Positions 50,778 through 59,132 of a stretch of 64,000 nucleotides of DNA are shown piece after piece. How positions within the stretch are numbered: the first letter of the stretch is position 1; every line of letters begins with the position of its first letter. The stretch covers positions 62,001-126,000 of the forward strand of contig NZ_CANMNK010000009.1 of NCBI RefSeq assembly GCF_947499265.1, read 5' to 3'. Below the pieces are notes generated by a model. It was not told where the DNA came from, did not search any database, and saw only the letters and a list, made by a program, of their open reading frames with translations. The stretch comes from an uncultured Roseobacter sp. (lineage in GTDB: Bacteria; Pseudomonadota; Alphaproteobacteria; Rhodobacterales; Rhodobacteraceae). Made by a program: the position numbers and the translations under genes.

Positions 50778-51992
50778 TTACAGTCCGACAAAAAAGCGGA
50801 TTGCGAAGGCGTTGGCGAGGTCCACGAAAAACGCGGATACCAGCGGCAACACAATGAAAGCCAATGGCGCTGCCCCGTACCGTTTTGTAACTGAGGACAT
50901 GTTTGCGATGGCTGTAGGCGTCGCCCCAAGCGCAAATCCCGCGAAGCCTGCACTGAGGACAGCGGCAAGGTATCCGCGCCCGATCACACGGAACACCACA
51001 AATAGGATAAAGGCCACCGTCATAACCACCTGCATCAGCAGAACAGCGATGAGTGGCCCACCCAGTTCCGCGAGTGTCCAAAGCTTCATGCTCATCAACG
51101 ACATCGCCAGGAACACCGACAGCGCATAGTCGGACAGGACAGCCAACGCCTTGCTTCCCGCAGGCCAAGTCAATGAACTGAGGACGTACGGGATCGTGTT
51201 CGACATCAGGATTCCCATCAGAAGGCAAGGAACAAAGAGCGGCAGCTTCAGGCCCATCTCGCCGATAAACTGATGTGCGACCCAGCCCAGCAGAATGGCA
51301 ATATGCGCCGCCAGTGTCGCACGCATCAGACTGACGTGGTTCACGCTTTCTCCGGTATCATTGTCATAGCTCAGGCCAACCACTGGTGTCTGATCTGTCT
51401 CGCCTGAGAGGTGGTGGCGGTCGATGAGCCATTTGGCAATCGGACCCCCAATCAATGCGGCTAGAACGAGACCGAGCGTGGCGGTCGCAATACCCACTTC
51501 AGCGGCCGCATTGAATCCGGTCATTTCTCCAATCTGTGGTCCCCAGGCAATGGCAGTTCCGTGCCCGCCGATGAGTGACGCGGATCCAAGAAGCACCGAT
51601 ACAGCATTGGGCAGGCCGAAAAAGGTCACTCCCAGCAACCCAACAAGATTTTGGAGAAGCATGAAGCCAACGGTCAGAACGAGTAAAATAAAAAGGAGTC
51701 TTCCGCCTCTGAGCAAATCGGCAATTCGTGCGTTCAAGCCGATGGTGGCAAAAAACAAAACCAGTAGATAGTCCCGAACGTCCATTTCAAACACGATCTC
51801 GCGCCCCGTGAGGGAAAACCAGATCCACGTCAGAAAGGCGACAGCGATGCCTCCTGAAACCGGTTCTGGTATGTTGTAGTTCTTCAGGAAAGAAACCCGC
51901 CGCGTAAGAAGTGCTCCGAGGAAGAAGACGATGAAACCCAGCGTTGCTGCAATAAAGGCAGGGACAATGATCGTGGCGGCTTGATCTGCCAT
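50778..51992 (-). CDS. gltS: Sodium/glutamate symporter GltS
   Basis: 404 residues from the ATG at 51992; a TTG at 52034 would add 14. About ten to twelve TM helices with the two inverted halves of the ESS family: VSGGIAVAFLTWIWF, FFATIGLNARIADLLRGGRL, LLGSASLIGGHGTAIAWGPQ, AGFAGFALGATPTAIANMSS. The GGHGT and GATPT loops are the conserved re-entrant motifs. It imports glutamate with sodium. It lies about 6 kb from the DgcN-like/racemase pair. Related repeat copies flank it on both sides. Confidence 0.9.
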   Translation of the reverse strand: MADQAATIIVPAFIAATLGFIVFFLGALLTRRVSFLKNYNIPEPVSGGIAVAFLTWIWFSLTGREIVFEMDVRDYLLVLFFATIGLNARIADLLRGGRLLFILLVLTVGFMLLQNLVGLLGVTFFGLPNAVSVLLGSASLIGGHGTAIAWGPQIGEMTGFNAAAEVGIATATLGLVLAALIGGPIAKWLIDRHHLSGETDQTPVVGLSYDNDTGESVNHVSLMRATLAAHIAILLGWVAHQFIGEMGLKLPLFVPCLLMGILMSNTIPYVLSSLTWPAGSKALAVLSDYALSVFLAMSLMSMKLWTLAELGGPLIAVLLMQVVMTVAFILFVVFRVIGRGYLAAVLSAGFAGFALGATPTAIANMSSVTKRYGAAPLAFIVLPLVSAFFVDLANAFAIRFFVGL

Positions 51993-52314
51993 GTGGGTGC
52001 TGCCTTGAGTGTTTCTATCGAGCAGTTTCTCCAATCAAGGTCGCAGAGGTCGATACTGAGTGCAATGGGGGACGAGCGGTATCCGACCTAGTGACGGATT
52101 TACCGCTAGGCAGCCCAAAGCTGACATTGGCTCCGGACGCCCCAGGAAGCAAGTCGCGGACTAAGCCGCCTGATGCTCATACAGCAAGATCGGCCTTAGC
52201 GCGGCAACAACCTTTCGAATTAGGTCGCGGCAGTGCAGCGCGATGTTCTCGAATGCGGTCAATGAAGGTTGTCAAATAGGGCCAGTTTGGAACCGGTCGT
52301 TCGCCGTGTCGGTG
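51993..52314. other. Gap upstream of gltS
   Basis: 322 bp between two minus-strand genes. It should hold the gltS promoter. Copy C of the dispersed repeat lies at 52109-52130. No gene seen. Confidence 0.4.
52109..52130 (+). repeat. Dispersed intergenic repeat, copy C
   Basis: GGCAGCCCAAAGCTGACATT then GG, closely similar to copy B. Confidence 0.55.
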
Positions 52315-53193
52315 TCAAACATTGTCCCAGCGCTTCAACAGCCAGTACCACTGTTCCGGATTGGCCATTATCCGTGAAGACAAACTGTCGTTAAAGGCGT
52401 GTGTCATGGTGACTGGATCTGTGGGCGGAACCGGAGCTTCGAAGATTACGTTAAACGCATTCCCATCCTCGATACGAATGCCAAAGGCCGGTATCATTGG
52501 CAGGTCGTATTTCAGGGCCATTTGGGCTGCCGAAAGAGACGTGAGAGCATCGTGACCAAGAAACGGTATCCGCACACCTTCAGAATACTTCTCATCAAGT
52601 AGGATGGAGATAATGCCGCCCTGTCTTAGGTGGCGGACGAGAGCCCGTGTTCCAACTTGGCCGGTCGCCAAAATCGGTTTACCCCCGGCTTGAATGGCAG
52701 TGAATATCCTGCGTTCGTAATGTCGGTTTTTGTTTGGACGGTAAATGGCGCCGCTTTCCAATCCATGCAATTTGATCGCGGCTCGGATCGCTTCCCACTG
52801 CCCGAAGTGCCCCGAAACGACGATTCCACCTTTACCAGCTACATTTGCTTCTTTGAGAGCCTCAATCCCGGGGCCAGATATTCTGAATTTGTGATGCTGG
52901 GTCTGAAGCTCGGTGTCATGATAAATCTCGAAAAGTGTCCTTCCCATTTGACGGCCCATTTCCTCACCTAGCTTTGCACGCAAACCAGGCTTCATATCAG
53001 GAAAAACGCGTCTGATTTCTCGGTCGAACCGGCGTCTCGCTGGCGGGAAAATGCGCATGACCACCCCCAGAGTTGTCCCGAGGCCCTGGGAGCGTGCATC
53101 AAATGAACGCCAACGCGACGCTGTCAGCGCCAACCATAGAGGGAAGTACTGGGCGTGGTGCACGAATGATTTAAGCGATTTAGGAAACACCAT
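52315..53193 (-). CDS. LpxL/HtrB-family lysophospholipid (lipid A) acyltransferase
   Basis: A protein of 292 residues. VVSGHFGQWEAIRAAIK carries the H-x4-E catalytic pattern of the family, followed by GAIYRPNKNRHYERRI, GGIISILLDEKYSEGVRIPF, AQMALKYDLPMIPAFGIRIE and NPEQWYWLLKRWDN at the C-terminus, all typical of LpxL/LpxM-type acyl transferases. It would acylate lipid A or an ornithine-lipid-like acceptor at the inner membrane. It is isolated from other lipid genes here. Confidence 0.85.
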   Translation of the reverse strand: MVFPKSLKSFVHHAQYFPLWLALTASRWRSFDARSQGLGTTLGVVMRIFPPARRRFDREIRRVFPDMKPGLRAKLGEEMGRQMGRTLFEIYHDTELQTQHHKFRISGPGIEALKEANVAGKGGIVVSGHFGQWEAIRAAIKLHGLESGAIYRPNKNRHYERRIFTAIQAGGKPILATGQVGTRALVRHLRQGGIISILLDEKYSEGVRIPFLGHDALTSLSAAQMALKYDLPMIPAFGIRIEDGNAFNVIFEAPVPPTDPVTMTHAFNDSLSSRIMANPEQWYWLLKRWDNV

Positions 53194-53435
53194 CCCATAT
53201 GAACGGGATGTTCATCGATGCCAACCGAATATGGTGAGAAAAGCACAAAATAATAAGCATTGGGAAGTAGATTCGTCCGCTTCGCGCTCAAGGCGGAAAT
53301 GAACTTCTTTCTATGAAGCCTCGAAGTTCGGGTGCCATTAGCGAAATCTAGTCTTCAGGGCACTATCGGGATTTTGCCCTTGCTGCTTTTGAAACGGTGC
53401 TGGTCTATTGTCCATAACTCGTCCATTGTTCGTCA
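53194..53435. other. Gap between divergent genes
   Basis: 242 bp between the divergent acyltransferase and ParB-like genes, expected to hold both promoters. No specific site recognised. Confidence 0.35.
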
Positions 53436-53684
53436 ATGTTGGAAAAGCTGAACGTCTCAATTGACAAAATTCGCGTTCCGTCCAAGCGCGCGAAAGCCCT
53501 TGACGAAAAAAAGCTGGAATTGATTGCCGAAGATATGATTGAGAAAGGTCAAACTACGCCAATCCAAGTGAGGATTGATGGTGATGGCTATGTTCTCATA
53601 GAAGGCTTGCACAGGCTCGAAGCTCTTAGGGCGCTTGGTGAGGCGAATGTCGAAGCTTACATTGTACGAGCTCGCTTGCATTAA
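53436..53684 (+). CDS. Mini ParB/sulfiredoxin-like domain protein
   Basis: A protein of 82 residues. KIRVPSKRAKALDEKKLELI, AEDMIEKGQTTPIQVRIDGD and YVLIEGLHRLEALRALGE follow the ParB-N/Srx fold, with GLHRLEA replacing the usual GEHRxxA (Glu lost). It lacks the HTH of real ParB, so partitioning is unlikely; such mini-domains are common on mobile elements. It stands alone at the edge of the accessory region. Confidence 0.65.
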   Translation: MLEKLNVSIDKIRVPSKRAKALDEKKLELIAEDMIEKGQTTPIQVRIDGDGYVLIEGLHRLEALRALGEANVEAYIVRARLH

Positions 53685-54019
53685 ACTGCGATCGGTGGGC
53701 CTATCCGGTGCGTCGAAAGCGACTTAATTACAAGGGCCTGTTTTTGAGAAGCCGACTTGGCGGTACGGTATCAGGTCCCAAGTGCGGTCGTTCCAAAGAG
53801 TCAAAACGGTTGAAATCTGAACTAAATGTTCGCTGCGTCATTCATGGATGCTTAAGTTGGGATGAAGGTTATACAGCCGCATTTGCGAGAAAGACCTCTT
53901 GAGGTTTAAGTCAATTGGGTAGCCGACAAGCACGTCAACTTGGAGCAATCTTTGAACTATGTTGATCCTCCCCCAATTGAAGTAGTCCTCCGCTATTTTT
54001 AGGAAAACGGAGGAAACAC
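53685..54019. other. Gap holding the left end of an IS3 relic
   Basis: No gene recognised. The stretch from about 53953, including CCTCCCCCAATTGAAGTAG (53969-53987), looks like the left terminal region of an IS3-family element because it directly precedes a conserved OrfA start. The matching right end was not found. Confidence 0.4.
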
Positions 54020-54169
54020 ATGGCCAACAAACGACCAAAGCCGGAAGAGATTGTCACGAAGTTACGGCAGGTTGAGGTACTGACAGGGCAAGGCATGCCA
54101 CGTCTGGATGCTATCCGGCAGATCGGTGTGACTGAACAGACGTATTACCGCTGGAGTGCAGGCGGATAG
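54020..54169 (+). pseudogene. IS3-family transposase orfA fragment
   Basis: An ATG preceded by GGAGG begins 49 residues (PKPEEIVTKLRQVEVLTGQG, then DAIRQIGVTEQTYYRWSAGG) matching the HTH of IS3/IS407-group OrfA, after which a stop follows immediately. The leucine-zipper part and OrfB (DDE domain) are absent, so only the first third of orfA remains. Confidence 0.85.
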
Positions 54170-54489
54170 GCCCGCATTCTGATCACCGGTGAGTGAGAAT
54201 GACCAAAGAAGCGATGATTGACACTAAGGACCTTCGCGGCGCGCCTCATCAACAGGAACAACGCGGACAAAACGGCCGTTCAACTTCTTCCAGTAAGGGT
54301 CCGCTTTGCATGCTTCGCGAACGTAGAAATCACGCCGAAGAACATCCATATCTCGCGTGAAGGGCGGACACAAAGCCATGGGAGTCCCAGTCGCGACGGT
54401 CTGCCATCGATCACTTCGCCGGCTTCCGGTGCTGTCTACCTGTCGGACCGTGAGAGGTATCGTTAGTGTGATAAGCGACTGGCGGGATT
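54170..54489. other. Gap after the IS relic
   Basis: 320 bp with open frames on both strands but no recognisable product; a 92-residue minus-strand frame (54224-54502) overlaps the end of the tetR gene and has no family-like features. Probably scrambled remnant DNA. Confidence 0.35.
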
Positions 54490-55062
54490 CTATCCCTTCC
54501 AACCGTCAATGGTCTCAACTGCCACCTGTGCCATCGGCGCCGCTGCAATGGTCGAGCCCATAAGGCGGATCTGGCTGAGCGCACCCCAAAGCAGCCCGAG
54601 AAGGAACTCCGCTTTGCCACGCGGATCGCTCACGCCGTCCGCTTCAGCGGCGGCGCGGAAGGCATCGAACCACATCGTTCGGTAGGCCTCGACAGCCTCG
54701 CGAATTTTCGGGCTCGCACGACCCAGCTCGAAGACCGTGTTGACCATCAGGCATCCACAGTTCGTCACGTCTTCCTCGTTCTCCGTCGGCTGCGCGAGGC
54801 CCTGAAACATCATCTGCGCAGCTTCCAAGCGTGGCGGGTCGAAGACCTGCCCGATCACCCCGCGGGCCATCTCGCTATAGGTAGCGAGCACCCGCAGGAA
54901 GATATCCTCCTTGTCGCCAAAGACATTGGCGATGCCGCGCACGCCGATGCCAGTTGCTTCCTCCAGCATTCGCGTGGTGGTCGCGTCATAGCCGTGGCGC
55001 CAGAACACCTGCACCATCTTTTGCAAGGCTTCGTCTTCGTCGAAATTCCGGGGTCTGGCCAT
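54490..55062 (-). CDS. TetR-family regulator 1
   Basis: A protein of 190 residues. An N-terminal HTH MARPRNFDEDEALQKMVQVF, GYDATTTRMLEEATGIGVRG; then a ligand domain with CGCLMVNTVFEL, the pattern of the TetR_C_16/YxaF-like group. It is divergent from the tautomerase gene across a region rich in TTGCAT/ATGCAA half-sites. It is paralogous to the second TetR of the region (57769-58365), which shares MARP...RxxFWKHGY and GCLMVNT. Confidence 0.9.
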   Translation of the reverse strand: MARPRNFDEDEALQKMVQVFWRHGYDATTTRMLEEATGIGVRGIANVFGDKEDIFLRVLATYSEMARGVIGQVFDPPRLEAAQMMFQGLAQPTENEEDVTNCGCLMVNTVFELGRASPKIREAVEAYRTMWFDAFRAAAEADGVSDPRGKAEFLLGLLWGALSQIRLMGSTIAAAPMAQVAVETIDGWKG

Positions 55063-55078
55063 TATTTTACATCAACTG

Positions 55079-55122
55079 TTGCATTATGCATCACCTCATG
55101 CAATATACATCGCACGATGCAA
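55079..55122. promoter_or_regulatory. Probable operator of TetR 1
   Basis: TTGCAT (55079-55084) with ATGCAA at 55098-55103 and again at 55117-55122, plus a tight TGCAT-N6-ATGCA palindrome (55087-55102). The ATGCAA copies are 19 bp apart. It lies between the divergent tetR and tautomerase genes. Confidence 0.6.
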
Positions 55123-55157
55123 AAAACCATACCCATCGTGAGCCAAAGGAGAAAACT

Positions 55158-55355
55158 ATGCCAACCATCCGTGTCACCGTCCCGAAAGCCGCTTGGTCAA
55201 AGGACGAGAAAGCCCAGATCGTCGCCAAGCTGACCGACGGGCTCAACGCCGTCGCCAGCGATGCCGGCAAGGGCGACATCAAACCATACATCAACGTCCA
55301 TATCGAAGAGACCGCCGAGGGCGGCTACGCGATGGGCGGTAACGTGGTCGCCTGA
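55158..55355 (+). CDS. 4-oxalocrotonate tautomerase-like protein
   Basis: A protein of 65 residues from the ATG at 55158 (AAAGGAG upstream). MPTIRVTVPKAAWSKDEKAQ has the N-terminal Pro1 that serves as general base, and KPYINVHIEETAEGGYAMGG follows. Small enough to act as a hexamer or dimer. It probably isomerises keto-enol intermediates; the substrate is unknown. First gene of the TetR1-controlled operon. Confidence 0.8.
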   Translation: MPTIRVTVPKAAWSKDEKAQIVAKLTDGLNAVASDAGKGDIKPYINVHIEETAEGGYAMGGNVVA

Positions 55356-55405
55356 GCCTGTACGGTGGCCTATCTGGCCACCGCGTTTCTCAAAGGAGCA
55401 AGACT

Positions 55406-55927
55406 ATGAAGATCAAGAAAACACTGACCGTCAACGCCCCGCCCGATGCGGTGTGGGATATCTTGGGGCCGAACTACGTCCGCGCGGGCGACTGGGCTTC
55501 GAGCGTCTATGTCTCTGGCGCGCGGCCCGGCACGCCCAAGATCGCGGGCGCACCTGCGGCGGGGCGGACCTGCGAAACCTCGCTTGGACCCTTCACGGAG
55601 ACCATCGAAGCCTATGACGAAGCGCGCCGCCATGTGGCCTATTCGGCCACCGGCGACAAGATGCCTAGCTTTATGAAAGGTCTGCGCAATGCCTGGACGG
55701 TGCGACCGAAAGGCGGCGTCAGCGAGGTCGAAATGGAGTTGAACGCGGACATCGCCTTCCCTTTCAACATCCTGATGGCCCCCATGATGAAGATGCAATT
55801 CGGCAAGGTTCTGCGCGAGGCAACCGAAGAGCTGAAGCACTATGCGGAAACCGGAAAACCGCACCCGCGCAAGCTGAAGGCCGACAGCAGCAAGAAGGCG
55901 GTCGCCGCACGCGCCGCCACCGCCTGA
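55406..55927 (+). CDS. SRPBCC-family protein 1 (cytoplasmic)
   Basis: A protein of 173 residues. KIKKTLTVNAPPDAVWDILG starts the START/Bet v1-like fold; FTETIEAYDEARRHVAYSAT and VSEVEMELNADIAFPFNILM follow, ending in a long helix LREATEELKHYAETGKPHPR. The helix end (TGKPHPR) is shared with the next gene (TGEPHPRELA), so the two are paralogues. Binds or transforms a hydrophobic small molecule. Lys/Ala-rich C-terminal tail. Confidence 0.75.
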   Translation: MKIKKTLTVNAPPDAVWDILGPNYVRAGDWASSVYVSGARPGTPKIAGAPAAGRTCETSLGPFTETIEAYDEARRHVAYSATGDKMPSFMKGLRNAWTVRPKGGVSEVEMELNADIAFPFNILMAPMMKMQFGKVLREATEELKHYAETGKPHPRKLKADSSKKAVAARAATA

Positions 55928-55951
55928 CACCCCAACCCCAAAGGAAAAGTC

Positions 55952-57013
55952 ATGAAACATCTTTCGACTGTGGCTTCGGCCGCACTGATCTCGCTCGCCC
56001 TGGCGCAAGGTGCCGTGGCCCAGGACATGCCACCGCGCGCCATCGGTTCGCTCGACGTCGATGCGGCCACGACAGCGCCGCTGCAAGTAACGCGCAGCGT
56101 TCATCTCGACGCCGCCCCCGAAACGATCTTTGCTACGATTGCCGACAATGAGAACTGGGTAAGTTGGTTCGATAGCCTTGAGAGCGTCGAGGGGCAGGAC
56201 GGCTCTCGCACCTTTACCTTTACCGGCGGTCAGGGGGCGCTGACCGAGAACATCGTCGCCTTCGACGAGCCGAGCGTGTTTGCCTGGTCGATCAGCGAGG
56301 GCAATCCGCTGGGACTCGAAAACCATCTTGGTGCGCTGCATGTGATGCCCGACGCGGAGGACGGCGAAGGCTCGGTCGTGAGCCTTTCGGTCTTCTACAA
56401 CCATCCCGACCTTGCGGGGATCGCGCCGGTGACCGAAGGCGGCGGAGCGACGATCACTGATGCGCTGGTTTCCGTTCATGGTGGTTCGGTCACGCAAGAG
56501 GTCTTTGGCACCGACAAGATCACCATCCGCACGACTCGCGTGACCGATGCCAGCGTGGCTGAGCTTTGGGGCGTGATGGTCGATGGCTTCGGCGATGTGG
56601 CCCAGTGGTCCAGCGTGATCTCGGAGGCGACACTCTTCGGCGAGACGGGCACGTCGAATGACGGTCTGCTGGGCGTCGGGCGGAAGTGTTTCATTCCAGG
56701 CTTCGGTTCCGAGGTGGAAGAACGCGTGGTCGAGGTCAATCGTGAGGCGGGTCGATTTGCCTACGAGGTGCTGGCCGGTCTTCCGCCCTTTGCCTCCAAC
56801 GGGCTCAGCCAGTGGGAGTTCGAGGACCTTGGGGATGGTACGACGCGTGTAACCTCGACCATCACGATGGATATCGCCGAGGGAACACCGGGCATGGCTC
56901 TGGGCATGACCAAGGCGCAGTTCGGCCAGTTGATGACCATGAGCATCGACGAGTTCGTGCACTTCGTCCGGACCGGCGAGCCGCATCCCCGCGAACTGGC
57001 AAGCCGTTCGTGA
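55952..57013 (+). CDS. Exported double-SRPBCC protein
   Basis: A protein of 353 residues with a signal peptide (ends GAVAQDM). Two tandem START-like domains: about 45-185 (VTRSVHLDAAPETIFATIAD) and about 190-340 (IRTTRVTDASVAELWGVMVD, IDEFVHFVRTGEPHPRELAS). An exported double-SRPBCC protein is uncommon. Followed after one base by a secreted hydrolase, so both act in the periplasm. Confidence 0.75.
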   Translation: MKHLSTVASAALISLALAQGAVAQDMPPRAIGSLDVDAATTAPLQVTRSVHLDAAPETIFATIADNENWVSWFDSLESVEGQDGSRTFTFTGGQGALTENIVAFDEPSVFAWSISEGNPLGLENHLGALHVMPDAEDGEGSVVSLSVFYNHPDLAGIAPVTEGGGATITDALVSVHGGSVTQEVFGTDKITIRTTRVTDASVAELWGVMVDGFGDVAQWSSVISEATLFGETGTSNDGLLGVGRKCFIPGFGSEVEERVVEVNREAGRFAYEVLAGLPPFASNGLSQWEFEDLGDGTTRVTSTITMDIAEGTPGMALGMTKAQFGQLMTMSIDEFVHFVRTGEPHPRELASRS

Positions 57014-57014
57014 C

Positions 57015-57740
57015 ATGCGGGTCGTGACGCTCGCGGTGACGAGCCTTCTTGCGGCGCTTTCGGGCGCCGCAAGCCGTGCCGAGACGGTGGCGATCCCGGA
57101 TGCAAGAGAGGCCGTCGTTCAGGTGATCTCGCGCGGGGAAGGGGCCGATCCTGCGCTCATCGTAGGCCTGCATGGATACGGGGCCAGCGAGCCGCAGATC
57201 GCGACGCTGCTGCCGGTCGAGCTCGATTTTCCGCATGTCTATGTTGCGGTTCGGGCGCCGCTCGCGCTGGAGGACGGTGGCTATGCCTGGTTCCGCTTTG
57301 CGGCGGAAGCGGGCGGGATCGTCATAGCACCAGGCGCGGTCGAGCGCGCGGTGGATGATCTCGCAACCCTGCTGCCGCGGATCGCGGAGGCCACTGGAGC
57401 AGCCTCGGACGATATCCATGTCGTCGGATACTCCCAAGGCGGAACGCTCGCCCTGGCGCTTGCGCTGGACCGACCCGAAGCTGTGGCCAGCGTGGCGGCC
57501 TTCGCGGGGGCACTGCCAAGTGACCTCGCCACACCACAAGCCACCGCGCCGCTGCCAGTTCTCGCAGCGCACGGGCGACTGGATCCCCTGATCTCCGAAC
57601 AAGACATCGCGCTGACCCGGGCCATGCTTGCCGCGGCCGGGCGGCGGGTCACCCCGTTTGACGAGGGCGTGCCCCATGTCGTTGGAAACGCGGGCCGGCT
57701 GCGGCTGCAGATTTGGCTGGCAGACCGTCTGGCGGACTGA
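57015..57740 (+). CDS. Exported alpha/beta hydrolase (carboxylesterase/phospholipase type)
   Basis: A protein of 241 residues with a signal peptide (ends ASRAETV). LIVGLHGYGASEPQIATLLP, the nucleophile elbow VVGYSQGGTLALALAL, VLAAHGRLDPLI (Asp) and FDEGVPHVVG (His) give a full Ser-Asp-His set of the YpfH/carboxylesterase type. It ends 28 bp before the convergent TetR2 gene. The substrate may be an ester of the small molecule handled by the SRPBCC proteins. Confidence 0.8.
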   Translation: MRVVTLAVTSLLAALSGAASRAETVAIPDAREAVVQVISRGEGADPALIVGLHGYGASEPQIATLLPVELDFPHVYVAVRAPLALEDGGYAWFRFAAEAGGIVIAPGAVERAVDDLATLLPRIAEATGAASDDIHVVGYSQGGTLALALALDRPEAVASVAAFAGALPSDLATPQATAPLPVLAAHGRLDPLISEQDIALTRAMLAAAGRRVTPFDEGVPHVVGNAGRLRLQIWLADRLAD

Positions 57741-57768
57741 GCAAAACGCCACCCGTGAGGCGGGGCGC

Positions 57769-58365
57769 TCAACCCGCGGCCCAGCCCTCCACGGTCCGAA
57801 CCGCCTCGCGCATAAACGAGTTCCCGCCCGAGGCGTCGCCCGCTGCCCGGTTGAGCACCATTGCCGCCATCACGGCGCCCTTGACGAACTCCGCTGCGGA
57901 GGCCGGATCGACATCATCCCGCACCGTTCCGGTCGCGCGGCCCCGGATCAACAACGCCGCGACTTCGTCCCTCAGCGTGTCGAAATGCCGGTCGGTCGCT
58001 TCGCGGAGTGGGCCGCTGTCGAGCGATACGTTCTCGATGGTAGTGTTGACCATAAGACAGCCCAGGTGCCTCAGCGTCTCGGGGTGCGGCGCGACCATGC
58101 CTTCGAGAACCTCGACGATGGCTTGAGGATCGTCACGCTTGCGAAGGACGTCATAGACATAGGTTTCGGTGTCGCCGGAATAGGACGAGAGCGCTTCAAG
58201 CATCAGCCCTTCTTTACCGCCGAATTCGGTGCGGATCGCAAAGCGCCCGAGGCCGGTCTCCTCCTCGATGGCGCGAATGCCAAGCCCCTGATAGCCGTGC
58301 TTCCAGAACAGATTGCGCACGCGCTCGACAACCTCTGCACGGTCATAACTTTTTGGACGCGCCAT
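57769..58365 (-). CDS. TetR-family regulator 2
   Basis: A protein of 198 residues from the ATG at 58365. MARPKSYDRAEVVERVRNLF, WKHGYQGLGIRAIEEETGLG, then a ligand domain with RHLGCLMVNTTIENVSLDSG. It is a paralogue of TetR 1. It overlaps the upstream DUF4336-like gene by one base, so it is expressed with it from the divergent promoter near 59060. Confidence 0.9.
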   Translation of the reverse strand: MARPKSYDRAEVVERVRNLFWKHGYQGLGIRAIEEETGLGRFAIRTEFGGKEGLMLEALSSYSGDTETYVYDVLRKRDDPQAIVEVLEGMVAPHPETLRHLGCLMVNTTIENVSLDSGPLREATDRHFDTLRDEVAALLIRGRATGTVRDDVDPASAAEFVKGAVMAAMVLNRAAGDASGGNSFMREAVRTVEGWAAG

Positions 58366-59027
58366 CAGAGACCCTCCACAATGTCTTTCAAGCCCATCGC
58401 AAGTCCAGTTCCTGCGACGCGATTGCCATGCGCCGGAAAAAGCTGCGTCGGCTGGTCCCGCTCGATCTGCGCGAGCGCCCAGGCCTTGTAGCGCGGCGGA
58501 TCGCCAAGGCACATTGTGGCAAAGGCTCCCCGCGCCTTGGGCTCCGTGGCGGGCGCGTCGTCCGTGCCCGCCGGCCCCGCGAACGCGTCGCAGACGGCCC
58601 ACGCGACGCCGTCCGCCGTTTCCGCGCGGAGCCAGACCTCCGGTGCCTTCAGACCCTCGGGAAAGAGAAACGCAGCACCATCGACGAGTGACGGCATCTT
58701 TGCTGATGGTCGAACACCCAGACGTTTCTCCAGCCGGTCGCAGGCACCCTCGGGTGCACAGAGCGATGCCTCTGGAAAAGCATCCATCCATGCCGCGATG
58801 CCGAGATGATGATAAGGCGACGGCGCGATGATGGCCGCGACCCCGCCGCGCGCACGGGCCGCGTCGACAGCCTCCGAATCGGGCGCAGGGACAGGCGAGT
58901 AAAGCGCCAGCGCGCCGTCGGCCAGACGCGCCGCCATCATCCGGGCAGCCCCTCGGCGCGCGGTGAAAAGGTTGGACGATCCGGGCACCAGGCTCAATGG
59001 ATCAAGGGGTTTGACGGGCAAGGGCAA
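58365..59027 (-). CDS. DUF4336/metallo-beta-lactamase-like protein
   Basis: A protein of 220 residues. SNLFTARRGAARMMAARLAD, AIIAPSPYHHLGIAAWMDAF, PEASLCAPEGACDRL and FPAHGNRVAGTGL resemble the DUF4336 branch of the MBL fold, in which the canonical HxHxDH is reduced (PYHHLG here). Probably a degenerate MBL-fold esterase or binding protein. Co-transcribed with TetR 2. Confidence 0.65.
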   Translation of the reverse strand: MPLPVKPLDPLSLVPGSSNLFTARRGAARMMAARLADGALALYSPVPAPDSEAVDAARARGGVAAIIAPSPYHHLGIAAWMDAFPEASLCAPEGACDRLEKRLGVRPSAKMPSLVDGAAFLFPEGLKAPEVWLRAETADGVAWAVCDAFAGPAGTDDAPATEPKARGAFATMCLGDPPRYKAWALAQIERDQPTQLFPAHGNRVAGTGLAMGLKDIVEGL

Positions 59028-59058
59028 CCTCTTTTGGATTCTGCGTTGACAATCATTT

Positions 59059-59096
59059 CACTTCATACGTAGTGTTATAGCACTTCACTTGTAGTG
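59059..59096. promoter_or_regulatory. Tandem operator of TetR 2
   Basis: Two copies of CACTTCA-NNN-GTAGTG occur at 59059-59074 and 59081-59096, exactly 22 bp apart, between the divergent DUF4336-tetR2 and hydrolase-SRPBCC operons. A TTGACA at 59046-59051 suggests a plus-strand promoter overlapping them. Two identical sites on the same helix face point to cooperative TetR binding. Confidence 0.8.
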
Positions 59097-59132
59097 ATAC
59101 ACAGACTTCACCCTTCCGACCAGAGGAAATCC

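Noticed and set aside
53436..53684. Plasmid partition ParB gene or replication origin
   Set aside because: Only the ParB-N-like domain is present, without HTH, ParA or parS-like repeats, so a partition locus is not supported.
54224..54502. 92-codon minus-strand frame before the TetR 1 gene's end
   Set aside because: Overlaps the tetR stop, no family pattern; probably scrambled island DNA.
55370..57016. Long minus-strand open frame opposite the SRPBCC genes
   Set aside because: Antisense to two convincing coding genes; composition is typical of a GC-rich shadow frame.
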